Of a DNA stretch of 64,000 nucleotides, positions 1-9,020 are shown piece by piece. Made by a program: the position numbers and the translations under genes. Position 1 is the first letter of the stretch. The number at the start of each line of letters is the position of its first letter. Origin of the DNA: RGIG6165 sp045538835 (lineage in GTDB: Bacteria > Bacillota > Clostridia > Oscillospirales > Feifaniaceae). Under the pieces are notes generated by a model. It made no database searches, was not told the origin of the DNA, and saw nothing but the letters and a program-made list of their open reading frames with translations. The stretch is taken from the NCBI GenBank assembly GCA_045538835.1, contig JAZQEF010000010.1:24826-88825 (forward strand). Reading direction: 5' to 3'.

Positions 1-365
1 ATGGTCGGAGTTTTGTCTTCCGAAACATTTTCATTCGGATCTTCACCGTTTATTGTGTGCTTTATCTCAAGTTCCGTAAGAGAAGCAGAAAGTTGATCCG
101 CACGGTCTTCATACGATTTTTCGCAAATTATATCAAAAGTAACATCGCTATTGTAATCGAGCGAAATACGAGTTATCAGATCGATAAGTTCATATTCAGT
201 ACCGCAGTACTGATAAAATTCTTCCTCTACAATTATTTCTGTTTCGTCATATACCATGTCGGAAACTTCTACGTGAGGTTTTTTGTTAACAACTATCTTT
301 TCTCCGCAAGCCGCAAGACAAAAAAGCATCACGAACGCCATTACTATACATAGAATTCTTTTCAT
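1..365 (-). CDS. Small lipoprotein, C-terminus cut off by the window edge
   Basis: The reading frame begins with ATG at 365 after an AGGTGAT ribosome site and stays open to base 1, so only about 121 residues are visible. The N-terminus (MKRILCIVMAFVMLFCLAACG) is a lipoprotein signal peptide with an LAAC lipobox; the mature protein would begin at the Cys near residue 20 and sit on the outer face of the membrane. The rest is acidic and hydrophilic with no family I recognise. The next gene upstream on the same strand starts at 1628, 66 bases away. Function unknown. Confidence 0.8.
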   Translation of the reverse strand, partial: MKRILCIVMAFVMLFCLAACGEKIVVNKKPHVEVSDMVYDETEIIVEEEFYQYCGTEYELIDLITRISLDYNSDVTFDIICEKSYEDRADQLSASLTELEIKHTINGEDPNENVSEDKTPT

Positions 366-431
366 ATTATCACCTAAAAATCGAAAGATAAAAATATTAT
401 AACAAATTACATGATTTTTGGCAAATAACAA

Positions 432-1628
432 TTATTTCTCGGCAATTTCGCCTGCTTTATAGAGTGACCATTTTGCTATTGCGGGACCGATGAGTTCATA
501 TATAAGTGTACCGCAGAGTATTATTGCACGGATCTGTGCGCCGTATGCAGGAACGACCTGTGTGGCGATAAGTGAAAGACCGATCGCTACACCTGCCTGC
601 GGAACGAGCGCAGGACCGAGATATTTTTTTACGGGTTCTGCAGCGTGAGATATGGCTGAACCTACATATGAACCAAAATATTTGCCGGCAACACGGAATA
701 TGACATATATCGCGCCGACAGCGCCGACAGCCGGCAGGACAGACACGTCAAGTTCTGCACCGCTCGCAACGAAAAAGAGCATGAAAAGAGGCGGTGTAAA
801 TCCGTCACAGAGTTTTGATATATGTAAAAATTCACTTGAAAAGTTTGCAAGCGCCGCGCCCATTGCCATACACATAAGCAGGTCGGAAACACCGATAATA
901 TCGGCAAGACCGAGCGCAAGAAATATAAATCCTATAGTGATGGAAAGGCGGTTTGCATCTTTTTTAAACCAACGAAGCGGTATCGCAAAGATAAGACCGA
1001 GAATAAAGCCGCAGACGATCGCACCGAATATTTCCCACATAGGCGCGAGAAGTTGTTTTGCAAGACTTGTGTTTGCCTGTCCGCTTAGCATCTGTGCAAC
1101 GGCAACAAATATGCCAAAGAGCATAATTGCCGTTGCGTCGTCAATGGCAACGACTGCAAGCAGAGTTTCCGTCATAGGGCCTTTTGCCTTATATTGCTTT
1201 ATTACCATAATGGTTGCAGCAGGAGCAGTTGCCGCTGCGATAGCCGAAAGCACAAGCATCGCCGGCAGATCAAACGAAAGACCGAAGAAAACGTCTGCTA
1301 TTATCAGTGCGAAAAGCACGAATAAAACGGCAAAAAGAGACTCAAGACAGGCTATAACGATAGGCGCTTTGCCAACTCGTTTGAAAAATGAAATTTTAAA
1401 TTCATTGCCGATGGAAAATGCTATAAATCCAAGAGATACCGTCGATATTATACTAAGGTGTTCCACGGTATTTGCGCTGACAAGATCAAGCACACAGGGA
1501 CCGAGCACAAGACCGGCGACAATATAACCCGTAACATTGGGAAGGTGGCAGAACTTAGCAAATCTGCCAAAAAGAACACCGCCCCCTATCATAAGGGCGA
1601 TGGTCAGAAGAACAGAAGTCTCACTCAT
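432..1628 (-). CDS. Monovalent cation:proton antiporter, CPA2 (KefB/NapA) type
   Basis: A 398-residue polytopic membrane protein with about 12 hydrophobic segments and no soluble tail. The start region (GRFAKFCHLPNVTGYIVAG) is the typical opening of Na+/H+ exchanger-domain proteins, and a DDATA motif in the middle (near residue 163) carries the paired acidic residues that bind ions in electrogenic CPA2 antiporters. It lacks the C-terminal TrkA-N domain of Kef channels. Its start overlaps the end of the PII-like gene by 8 bases, so the two are translationally coupled. Likely exchanges Na+ or K+ for H+; the ion cannot be decided from sequence. Confidence 0.88.
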   Translation of the reverse strand: MSETSVLLTIALMIGGGVLFGRFAKFCHLPNVTGYIVAGLVLGPCVLDLVSANTVEHLSIISTVSLGFIAFSIGNEFKISFFKRVGKAPIVIACLESLFAVLFVLFALIIADVFFGLSFDLPAMLVLSAIAAATAPAATIMVIKQYKAKGPMTETLLAVVAIDDATAIMLFGIFVAVAQMLSGQANTSLAKQLLAPMWEIFGAIVCGFILGLIFAIPLRWFKKDANRLSITIGFIFLALGLADIIGVSDLLMCMAMGAALANFSSEFLHISKLCDGFTPPLFMLFFVASGAELDVSVLPAVGAVGAIYVIFRVAGKYFGSYVGSAISHAAEPVKKYLGPALVPQAGVAIGLSLIATQVVPAYGAQIRAIILCGTLIYELIGPAIAKWSLYKAGEIAEK

Positions 1629-1965
1629 CTTTTTTTCTCAAACCCTCCGCATATGAAACAGGTAAAGTAAAGAGAATGCCTGTGTTGGGCGCATCAAATC
1701 CACCGAGAACTTCCTTCACGGCTATCTTTGCCGCCTGAAGTTTATCCTCTTCTATAACTGCAAATATTGTTTTACTTTTTGCCCTTTCGGGATTGAGCAG
1801 TTCATAAAGCGAACCGAGTATTTTGTGTTCGCCGACTTCGCCCATAACTCTCGCCATACCGGTACTGTCAATTATTGTAGCACCCTTTATGCCGTGCTCC
1901 GAAAAGGATGAGAGCAGGTCTTCAAGTTTTTCTGTGCGATTAAGCACGATTACCAAAAGCTGCAT
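1621..1965 (-). CDS. PII-like small regulatory protein coupled to the antiporter
   Basis: A 114-residue soluble protein with the beta-alpha-beta ferredoxin-like pattern of PII/CutA-type proteins: an opening strand (MQLLVIVLNRTEKLEDLL), a central GATIIDSTG segment, and a later strand and helix (TIFAVIEEDKLQAAKIAVKE) ending in GILFTLPV. A good AGAGGTG site precedes the ATG. It overlaps the antiporter gene, which suggests it is a trimeric ligand sensor that gates that transporter, as PII-like proteins do for other carriers. The fold assignment is from pattern and context, not from an invariant motif. Confidence 0.7.
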   Translation of the reverse strand: MQLLVIVLNRTEKLEDLLSSFSEHGIKGATIIDSTGMARVMGEVGEHKILGSLYELLNPERAKSKTIFAVIEEDKLQAAKIAVKEVLGGFDAPNTGILFTLPVSYAEGLRKKDE

Positions 1966-1996
1966 ATTAACACCTCTTATTTTATATTACCTTAAG

Positions 1997-2025
1997 AGTA
2001 TAATCCTAAAAAAACAGAAATGCAA
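1997..2025 (-). promoter_or_regulatory. Sigma-A type promoter for the PII-like/antiporter operon
   Basis: Reading the minus strand, TTGCAT (2025-2020) and TATACT (2002-1997) are separated by exactly 17 bases, about 30 bases before the ATG at 1965. Confidence 0.6.
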
Positions 2026-2030
2026 TATAA

Positions 2031-2054
2031 AAAAGCAGGTTTTACCTGCTTTTA
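2031..2054 (-). terminator. Intrinsic terminator after the DUF2207 gene
   Basis: AAAAGCAGGT and ACCTGCTTTT form a 10-bp stem around a TTT loop, and T residues follow on the minus strand just past the stop codon at 2056. Confidence 0.75.
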
Positions 2055-2055
2055 T

Positions 2056-3720
2056 TTATCTTGTTCCGCCGCCGAAGCCGCCGCCCGAGAAACCTCCGCC
2101 CCCGCCGAAAGAAGCTCTGCCGCCTCCGCCTGACATACGTTTCCGCGCGGCCATTTCGCTTCTGTACATCGTGCGGTACATATGTCTGTTGAAGGAACGT
2201 GAGATTACAACATCCCTGTCAAAAGACTCAATTTCGGGTGTTTTTTCGGGTATGAGTTTCTTTAATTGGTCTGCCACAGTATCGGCAATGCCGAGAAGTT
2301 GCGCATAGACGAGATATTCACGCCAGATATCAACTTCTGCAACTTTTCTTTCGTCAATAAGTGAAAAGTCAAGCATATATTTTTTGAAACCGGCAATTTC
2401 ACTTAAGTATTTGTTGCCGTTTGCCGTGAGTTTTGACATTTTTGAACTGATTCTGTTACCGACAAAACAATCTGATGTTCTTATCACAGCGTTGCCGTCA
2501 CTTTCAAAATCATTTATGAGTTTTCTCATGACTTTGTATTTCTTTTTACAGAAACTTTCCGCCTCGTCGGGAGTGAGTGTATCATCGCTTCCTGCAGCCT
2601 GTGAAAGCATATCATACAGAGTATACAGATTTGAAGATACGTCTTCGGGCGCTTTTATAAGTTTAATGACTGCGCTTTCAGTCTCCCTGCCGAAAGCACC
2701 TGTTTCTGTTTGTGAAACGGACTGTACATTGCCGTTAGACATCAGTTTGAGAAGATATGCCCCTACCACATTTGTGTCGTCACAGAGCGAAAATGCTCTT
2801 CCTAAAGCATATGTCATATCCATGTTGTCGTTACAGGGCAGATTACGGAAATAATCGACCTCTTTGATAAAACGGTTGATCTTGACTTTTTTAATGATAT
2901 TGCTTATTATGCCACACAAAACTATTGATACAAACACTATGACAAAAAGAATTGCCAATATAAGTTCCGGGTCAATTTTTGCTTTTTCAGTGTAATCACT
3001 GCCTTCAAACGCTTTGTTTCTGAGCGTTTCAAAAGACTTATCAAAAGATACTGACGGGGAGAATATACCCTTGTCAAATCTTGCAAGAAGAGTAATATAA
3101 TTATATTCGTCGATAGGCTCGGTAGTATTTATAACGATGTTACCGCCCGAAAAATTCACATAGCCTTCGTAACCGAATGCCCATATACCGCAATTATCTG
3201 CAGTAAGCGGAGTGCCGTCTGCGGCAGATACGGTCAGTTTTACATTGGTTGGCGTAAAATTAAGACCGCTGTTTAAAAACTGAAAATTGAAACCGTCACT
3301 GTCAGTATATGAGCCTACCACACCGCTCACCCTGTAACTGAAAGTGTAAGTGTTGCTGCCGTATTCACTTATACCCCAACACATTTCGACACCGTCGGAA
3401 GTCGGATTTAAGCCGCATTTGTATGCTTTTTCGTCAAATGAGGCATCTATGTACCAGTTGTCGACATATGTAAACTCGGTAGTGCCGTCACTTACGGTAA
3501 AATCGGAAAGGTGAACATTTTTGTCGGTACGAAAGGGAAGATAACATTCCGTTCCTTCAGAAAAAGTGCCCTGCCATACCTGTATGACGGTTGCACTCCC
3601 GTCCTCATAAAGAACGGCATTTATATCTATATCCGTCACTTTGTTGGAGGCAAAAGCGCTTACCGTGCAAAGTATTATGACCGATATTGCCGTAACTGCA
3701 AAAGAAATAATTTTTTTCAT
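2056..3720 (-). CDS. DUF2207 membrane protein with glycine-rich tail
   Basis: 554 residues: a signal peptide (cleavage near VSAFA), a beta-rich extracellular DUF2207 domain to about residue 230 with the typical opening of the family (a repeated DIDINAVLYEDGSATV-like strand), one strong membrane segment at about 250-275, a cytoplasmic helical region, and a Gly/Phe-rich C-terminus (GGGGGFSGGGFGGG). This is the YciQ/DUF2207 arrangement, and pairing with LemA is common in Firmicutes. The ATG lies one base after the LemA stop with no good ribosome site of its own, so translation is probably coupled. Role unknown; usually assumed to be envelope-related. Confidence 0.85.
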   Translation of the reverse strand: MKKIISFAVTAISVIILCTVSAFASNKVTDIDINAVLYEDGSATVIQVWQGTFSEGTECYLPFRTDKNVHLSDFTVSDGTTEFTYVDNWYIDASFDEKAYKCGLNPTSDGVEMCWGISEYGSNTYTFSYRVSGVVGSYTDSDGFNFQFLNSGLNFTPTNVKLTVSAADGTPLTADNCGIWAFGYEGYVNFSGGNIVINTTEPIDEYNYITLLARFDKGIFSPSVSFDKSFETLRNKAFEGSDYTEKAKIDPELILAILFVIVFVSIVLCGIISNIIKKVKINRFIKEVDYFRNLPCNDNMDMTYALGRAFSLCDDTNVVGAYLLKLMSNGNVQSVSQTETGAFGRETESAVIKLIKAPEDVSSNLYTLYDMLSQAAGSDDTLTPDEAESFCKKKYKVMRKLINDFESDGNAVIRTSDCFVGNRISSKMSKLTANGNKYLSEIAGFKKYMLDFSLIDERKVAEVDIWREYLVYAQLLGIADTVADQLKKLIPEKTPEIESFDRDVVISRSFNRHMYRTMYRSEMAARKRMSGGGGRASFGGGGGFSGGGFGGGTR

Positions 3721-3721
3721 T

Positions 3722-4270
3722 TTATTTCATGCTGGGCATATCAGCCTTGTTGTTATCTGTTTCAAGATAATCTCTCTGTTTAAATCCAAGCATACCGCCG
3801 ATAAGACTTGTCGGGAACATTCTTAAGGTGCGGTTGAGTTTTGTAACAGAGTCGTTATACACGAGTCTTGAAGTGCGCACTGCGCTTTCATAACTGTTGA
3901 CCGAATCCATAGTCTTGATATAATTGGTGTTTGCCTTGAGGTCGGGGTACTGTTCGGCAACCATGGATATCTTGCCGAGCGCATCTGTAATGACATTTTC
4001 CTGCTCAATAACATCGGCAGCGGAGGATGATGCAGTAATAACACTGCGGCGCGCCTGTATTGTCTTTTCAAGTGTTTCTGCTTCGTGCGCAGCGTAACCT
4101 TTAGTAAGGTCGAGCAGCGCTGTAAGAGCATCAAAACGGCTGGAAAGTTGTACGCCTATCTGGCTCATCGCATTGTTGATGTTTTCGTCAAGTACAACGA
4201 GTTTGCGCTGAGCAGAAATAACCCATAAAACTACAATAACTACAACTGCAATTAAAATGATCCATCCCAT
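3722..4270 (-). CDS. lemA: LemA family membrane protein
   Basis: 182 residues from the ATG at 4270, which has a textbook AAAGGAG site; the longer frame to 4339 would run inside ftsK and is rejected. One N-terminal membrane helix (residues 1-18) is followed by a long helical coiled domain with the LemA hallmarks: LDENINNAMSQIGVQLSSR, an NYIKTMDSVNSYE-like central helix, and a C-terminal LNRTLRMFPTSLIGGMLGF segment. Operon with the DUF2207 gene downstream and ftsK upstream (13-base gap). The molecular function of LemA is not settled. Confidence 0.93.
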   Translation of the reverse strand: MGWIILIAVVVIVVLWVISAQRKLVVLDENINNAMSQIGVQLSSRFDALTALLDLTKGYAAHEAETLEKTIQARRSVITASSSAADVIEQENVITDALGKISMVAEQYPDLKANTNYIKTMDSVNSYESAVRTSRLVYNDSVTKLNRTLRMFPTSLIGGMLGFKQRDYLETDNNKADMPSMK

Positions 4271-4283
4271 AATAAAATCTCCT

Positions 4284-6779
4284 TTACATATCTGTGTTTT
4301 CCAAAGAATGTATCTGATCGACAGACTCTGCCGCCGCATCCTGCCTCATTCGCATCTCGTAAAGTTGTGTCTTTGTGATACGCACCTCACGCGGTTTTGA
4401 GCCCTGTGACGGACCGACAATACCGCGTTCTTCCATCTGATCTACTATTCTTGCCGCCCTTGCATAGCCGAGTTTGAGACGCCTCTGCAAGAGTGATGTG
4501 GACGCCTGACCGCATTCAACTACGACTTCTATTGCTGCATCGAGCATTGAATCCTCATCCGAATCGCTCTCTGCTGAGGCAGAGCCTTTCTTGCCCTTCG
4601 TGTCACTCTCGCGTACACATTTGTCGATTTCTTCCATAACGCTGTCATCGTATTTTGCTTCACCCTGTTTTTTGATGAAGTTTACAACGCCTTCTATCTC
4701 CTTGTCACTGATAAAGCAACCTTGCACACGGATAGGCTTAGGTGCGCCGATGGGGCAGTAGAGCATATCGCCCCTGCCGATAAGTTTTTCTGCGCCGCCC
4801 ATATCAAGAATGGTTCTTGAATCGACCTGAGAGGATACCGAGAAAGCAATTCGTGTCGGGATATTTGCCTTGATGACACCCGTTATAACGTCAACCGACG
4901 GTCGCTGTGTTGCGACAACAAGGTGCATACCCGCCGCCCTTGCAAGCGCCGCAAGACGGTTGATGGAATCCTCAACTTCGTGGGGGGATACCATCATAAG
5001 TTCTGCAAGTTCGTCTATGATAATGACTATCTGAGGCAGTTTTTTCATATCCTCCGTACTGTGACAGAGCGCATTGTAACCCTCAAGATTGCGGACATTA
5101 TTTTCGGCAAAAAGCTGATATCTCTTTGTCATTTCACCAACTGCCCACGCGAGTGTGCCCGACGCTTTTTTCGGGTCTGTCACAACGGGGAGCATAAGAT
5201 GCGGTATGCCGTTATAGACACCGAGTTCCACCACCTTGGGGTCTATCATAATGAGTTTTACTTCTTCGGGAGAAGCATTATAAAGAATACTTACAACAAG
5301 TGAGTTGATACATACCGACTTACCACTGCCCGTTGAGCCCGCAATAAGCATATGAGGCATTTTTGCGATATCTGCAATTATCTTCTCGCCGCCAAGGTCT
5401 TTACCAAGACAGAAAGAAACTTTACTTTTCGTGTTTTTAAAAGTGTCACTTTCAATAAGTGAGCGAAGATAAACGGTTTTAACACTTTTGTTGGGCACTT
5501 CGATGCCGACTGCCGCCTTGCCGGGAATGGGAGCCTCTATTCTGACACCCGATGCCGCAAGTGAAAGCGCAATATCATCGGCAAGACCTGTTATCTTGCT
5601 TATTTTTACGCCCGCTTTGGGGGCAAGTTCGTAACGGGTAACCGTCGGCCCCTGAGCGACGTCTGTAAGCTGAGTCTCAACACCGAATGATTTGAGAGTT
5701 GAAACTATTTTTTCGGCAGTTGACTGAAGTTCCGACGTGCCGCCTGATGCGCCCTGTCTGTCGGGAGTCAGCAGTGTAAGAGGAGGGAATATGTATTTTT
5801 TTACGGGTATTTCCGATTCGCTCTCTATCTGATCTTTAACCTTTTTCTCTTCAAGCGCGAGTTCCTGTTTTGTTATTTTGGGAGGCTCGAGAGAAGATAT
5901 GAGCGGTTCTGCCGTTACAGGTGAGTCGTCAAAACTGTCGTTTCCTTTGAAGACATGCTTAGAACCGTCGGTCATAAACTTGTCCTTTGCAAAAATGGCA
6001 TCAAGGTCATTTCCGTCAGGCTTGTCCGAGTCGATGTCAAAGTCGATCTGCTTTCTAGGTTTACGGGGTGTTTTTGGGAAAGCCTCCTCATAATCTTTAA
6101 GGTCATCTGCGCGCAGAGTGAGTGAAGAGTCATCTTGGGTGGGTTCTTCGTCGGCAGGCTCATCATCTCTGCGGAAGAGGCACTTTACTGCGCTGACCAT
6201 TTTATCAACAGTAGTGTCCAAAAGCAGAATAATGGAAATTATAAGAACTGCGCCGAATATTATCGCAATGCCTGCCTTACCAAGAGGAGCGTTAAGACAA
6301 GCCGTTATAAAGCCGCCTATACAGCCGCCGGAGACAAGATGTTTATATGAATAATTGAAGAGTTCGATGATATTTTTTGACGGGAAAGAGTCCACCACAA
6401 AAAGATGCAGTATAACGCCGACAAATATCATGGCAAGGAAAAGCGCAATATTAGTTCTGTGGTATCTGCGTGTATCAGCATTCATCCCCATATGTATTCC
6501 TATGTAAAAGAGAATTAAGGGCATTGTATAGCCTATTCCGCCGAAGAGACCGAGCGTGAGTTGTTTAAAGAAACCGCCCACTGTACCTGTCAGCGATGAA
6601 AAAAGGCTGAGTGCCAGAAAAACTGCATATGCACATATGAGCACTGCGAATATCTGGACAAAAAGAGAATGATGCTTCTGATAGAAGGTCTGCTTCTTTA
6701 CAGCGCTTTTACCTTTTTTTTGGGTAGTTTTTTTAGATGCGGACTTTTTGGTTGCCGCTTTTTTCTTTGTCTGAGTCAT
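4284..6779 (-). CDS. ftsK: FtsK/SpoIIIE DNA translocase
   Basis: 831 residues. A Lys/Ala-rich start (1-30), four or five membrane segments (about 37-190), an acidic linker (200-340), then the alpha/beta motor: Walker A GSTGSGKS at about 481-488 and Walker B IIIDELAEL near 600. The C-terminal winged-helix gamma domain (about 750-815, containing LQRRLKLGYARAARI) reads KOPS/SRS-type sequences. It pumps chromosomal DNA through the closing division or sporulation septum. A TAAGGAG site precedes the ATG. tepA is two genes upstream, echoing the tepA-spoIIIE neighbourhood of Bacillus. Whether it is the vegetative or sporulation paralogue cannot be told. Confidence 0.97.
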   Translation of the reverse strand: MTQTKKKAATKKSASKKTTQKKGKSAVKKQTFYQKHHSLFVQIFAVLICAYAVFLALSLFSSLTGTVGGFFKQLTLGLFGGIGYTMPLILFYIGIHMGMNADTRRYHRTNIALFLAMIFVGVILHLFVVDSFPSKNIIELFNYSYKHLVSGGCIGGFITACLNAPLGKAGIAIIFGAVLIISIILLLDTTVDKMVSAVKCLFRRDDEPADEEPTQDDSSLTLRADDLKDYEEAFPKTPRKPRKQIDFDIDSDKPDGNDLDAIFAKDKFMTDGSKHVFKGNDSFDDSPVTAEPLISSLEPPKITKQELALEEKKVKDQIESESEIPVKKYIFPPLTLLTPDRQGASGGTSELQSTAEKIVSTLKSFGVETQLTDVAQGPTVTRYELAPKAGVKISKITGLADDIALSLAASGVRIEAPIPGKAAVGIEVPNKSVKTVYLRSLIESDTFKNTKSKVSFCLGKDLGGEKIIADIAKMPHMLIAGSTGSGKSVCINSLVVSILYNASPEEVKLIMIDPKVVELGVYNGIPHLMLPVVTDPKKASGTLAWAVGEMTKRYQLFAENNVRNLEGYNALCHSTEDMKKLPQIVIIIDELAELMMVSPHEVEDSINRLAALARAAGMHLVVATQRPSVDVITGVIKANIPTRIAFSVSSQVDSRTILDMGGAEKLIGRGDMLYCPIGAPKPIRVQGCFISDKEIEGVVNFIKKQGEAKYDDSVMEEIDKCVRESDTKGKKGSASAESDSDEDSMLDAAIEVVVECGQASTSLLQRRLKLGYARAARIVDQMEERGIVGPSQGSKPREVRITKTQLYEMRMRQDAAAESVDQIHSLENTDM

Positions 6780-6788
6780 TTTAACTCC

Positions 6789-7634
6789 TTAAAATGCTTT
6801 GATGAGTGAATAAATAATTACAAACACACCCATCCCAAAGCAGTAATATGCGAAATATTTAAACTTATCGTTTTTTAAAATCATACGCAAAAAACGTATT
6901 GAAAGATAGCCTGATACGGCAGATGTGATGATACCTGCGATATACATACCGACAGTAGCGTCAGGCACCGTATTGCCGCTTATCACATCTGCAAAGGAGA
7001 GAAGGCAGGCACCGAGCACGGCAGGTATGGACATTATAAAGGAAAACTTAACTGCATACTCGCGGTTAAAACCTGAGAGAAGACCGCCTGTGATAGTGGC
7101 GCCGCTTCTCGAAATACCGGGCAGGGTGCCGAGCACCTGAAACAAACCCACTGTGAGAGCGTTTCTGCAGGTCGTATCATTTTCTTTGCGTTTGCCTCTT
7201 ATAACCGTATCCGATAAAAGAAGTAAAAAACCCGTAACAATCAGAAAAGTACCGACAAGCCACAGCGTATTTGTCACGCTCTCAATACTGTCATTAAAGG
7301 GCAGTATGAGCACAAGAGGCAGTGTCGCAAGTATTATCATAAAAAGAAATCTGCGGGAGGACGACATGGTTTTAAAAGAAAACTGTCCTGTAACTAAATC
7401 TTTTAGTGACAGAAAAAATTCTTTAACGATACCGCATATATCACTGTAATATGCCACAAAGACGGCGATGAGTGTACCGAGATGGAGCATTATGTCGAAA
7501 AGCAAATCGTGCTCACCCGGAGCAGAAAAGCCGAGTATCTGCGAAAATATTGCAAGATGCCCCGAACTTGAGATGGGAAGAAATTCTGTTACACCCTGAA
7601 TGATGCCCATAAGACATGCACCGATATATGTCAT
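6789..7634 (-). CDS. uppP: Undecaprenyl-diphosphatase UppP/BacA
   Basis: 281 residues from ATG 7634, chosen because the GGAGGG site lies between this codon and an upstream ATG at 7649 that would place the site inside the gene. The conserved family motifs are present: GIIQGVTEFLPISSSGHL at the N-terminus and LGTLPGISRSGATITGG around residue 165. A polytopic membrane enzyme that dephosphorylates undecaprenyl pyrophosphate to recycle the lipid carrier of wall synthesis; the family often confers bacitracin tolerance. It ends 9 bases before ftsK. Confidence 0.97.
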   Translation of the reverse strand: MTYIGACLMGIIQGVTEFLPISSSGHLAIFSQILGFSAPGEHDLLFDIMLHLGTLIAVFVAYYSDICGIVKEFFLSLKDLVTGQFSFKTMSSSRRFLFMIILATLPLVLILPFNDSIESVTNTLWLVGTFLIVTGFLLLLSDTVIRGKRKENDTTCRNALTVGLFQVLGTLPGISRSGATITGGLLSGFNREYAVKFSFIMSIPAVLGACLLSFADVISGNTVPDATVGMYIAGIITSAVSGYLSIRFLRMILKNDKFKYFAYYCFGMGVFVIIYSLIKAF

Positions 7635-7691
7635 TGTAACCCTCCGCATATAATATTAATATATCATATTTTATTATCTAAATAAAGTAGT

Positions 7692-8327
7692 TTATGACAT
7701 CATTTCTTTTAAAGAGTCGATTGCCTCAGATAATGAACCCAGTCTGTCTATAAGTCCGTCTTCGACTGCCTGCTTTCCGTCAACTACCGTTCCGACATCG
7801 TTTGCAAGAACTTCGGTGGAAAAGAGATATTTTTCAAGTTTATCTCTGTCTATATTGGAGTGGCGTACTATAAAATCGTTTATTCTGTGTTGAATCTCTT
7901 TTATATAATCAAACGCCTGTGAAACACCGATTACAGTGCCCGATGTGCGCACGGGATGAATTGTCATTGTAGCAGAAGGTACAATAAATGAGATATCTGC
8001 TGACACTGCAAGGGGTACTCCTATTGAATGACCGCCTCCGAGAACAAGGGATACAGTCGGTTTATTCATACCGCTTATCATCTCTGCAATGGCAAGACCT
8101 GCCTCAACGTCTCCGCCGACGGTATTGAGAAGTATCAGTACGCCGTCGATATCGGGGTTTTCCTCCGCCCACACAAGTGAGGGGAGCAGTTTTTCGTATT
8201 TTGTTGCCTTGGTATCCTGCGGCAGACGGATATGTCCTTCCACCTGACCTGCAATTGTAATGCAATGGATTTTACCTATTGTTGCGCCGCAAGGCTCGAA
8301 GCCGTTTTTATCTTTATTTTCTGACAT
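7692..8327 (-). CDS. tepA: ClpP-like serine peptidase TepA
   Basis: 211 residues of the ClpP/crotonase fold. The nucleophile Ser lies in GGGHSIGVP (about residue 101) and the catalytic His in MTIHPVR (about 123), with LLNTVGGDVEAGLAIAE as the preceding oxyanion-hole strand. In Bacillus, TepA (YmfB) sits next to spoIIIE as it does here; it has been linked to membrane protein quality control and degradation of spore or exported proteins, but its substrate here is unknown. The ribosome site lies inside a terminator hairpin (see 8326-8361). Confidence 0.92.
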   Translation of the reverse strand: MSENKDKNGFEPCGATIGKIHCITIAGQVEGHIRLPQDTKATKYEKLLPSLVWAEENPDIDGVLILLNTVGGDVEAGLAIAEMISGMNKPTVSLVLGGGHSIGVPLAVSADISFIVPSATMTIHPVRTSGTVIGVSQAFDYIKEIQHRINDFIVRHSNIDRDKLEKYLFSTEVLANDVGTVVDGKQAVEDGLIDRLGSLSEAIDSLKEMMS

Positions 8328-8361
8328 AAAAAAACACCTATCCTTTCTAAAGATAAGTGTT
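8326..8361 (-). terminator. Terminator-like hairpin overlapping the tepA ribosome site
   Basis: On the minus strand AACACTTATC pairs with GATAGGTGTT (10 bp, one G-U) and is followed directly by seven T and the tepA ATG. The AGGATAGGTG ribosome site is the 3' arm, so the structure could both end trmB transcription and hide the tepA start. Confidence 0.6.
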
Positions 8362-8374
8362 TCCTGTTTTTACA

Positions 8375-9016
8375 TTATTTATTAAGCCTTGCAACAAGAC
8401 GGTTTATTTTTATTCCTGCTTCAGAGAAACGGGTTTCGTATTCCGTCATAATGTTGGGAATGTCTGTTTTGTGAAGATCGGTTGAAAGTTCTTCAATTAT
8501 AAATCCGTTTTTTGATAGTTCGCAGACCGAAAATTCAAATAGAGGAACATTATCGGTCTTTTGTATTATCTCGCCGCCGGGCTTTAAAAAATGCTTGTAA
8601 ACCTCAAGTTGTCTTTCATGCGTAAGTCTGCGCTTCCACTGTTTTTTCGGCGGCCATGGGTCTGAAAAATTAAGATATATTCTGTCTATTTCGTCTGTGT
8701 CAAAAACATCACTCAGAAGCGCCGCATCATAACTTAAAAAGAGCAGATTGTCGGGTTTTGCGGCAACTGCTTTTTCAAGAGCAAGAAGCAGCACGCTCGG
8801 AATCTTTTCTATTGCGATGTAAAGCGTATCGGGATTTTGGAAAGCGAGTTCGTTTATAAATTTTCCCTTGCCGCAGCCTATTTCGATGTGGAGCTGCGCG
8901 TCGCTCTTTCCAAAACGCTCACGCCATTTGCCTTTGAGTGACTCGGGGTTTTCGGGCAGGTATGCCTTGCACGCCTCCATACGTTTATCAAGATTTTTTC
9001 TCGGTCTTGCGCGCAT
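8375..9016 (-). CDS. trmB: tRNA (guanine-46-N7)-methyltransferase TrmB
   Basis: 213 residues with the family signatures: LHIEIGCGKGKFI for S-adenosylmethionine binding (about 44-56), a NFSDPWPPKKQWKRRL substrate and catalytic motif (about 118-133), and FxTD-like QKTDN later. It forms m7G46 in the variable loop of tRNAs. GAAAGGA precedes the ATG, and only 4 bases separate it from the rsmI stop, making a trmN6-rsmI-trmB operon of RNA methyltransferases. Confidence 0.96.
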   Translation of the reverse strand: MRARPRKNLDKRMEACKAYLPENPESLKGKWRERFGKSDAQLHIEIGCGKGKFINELAFQNPDTLYIAIEKIPSVLLLALEKAVAAKPDNLLFLSYDAALLSDVFDTDEIDRIYLNFSDPWPPKKQWKRRLTHERQLEVYKHFLKPGGEIIQKTDNVPLFEFSVCELSKNGFIIEELSTDLHKTDIPNIMTEYETRFSEAGIKINRLVARLNK

Positions 9017-9020
9017 ATTA

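Noticed and set aside
652..1527. 291-residue plus-strand open frame across the antiporter gene
   Set aside because: Mirror image of a real polytopic gene; no ribosome site, Arg/Ser/Pro-rich translation without domain character.
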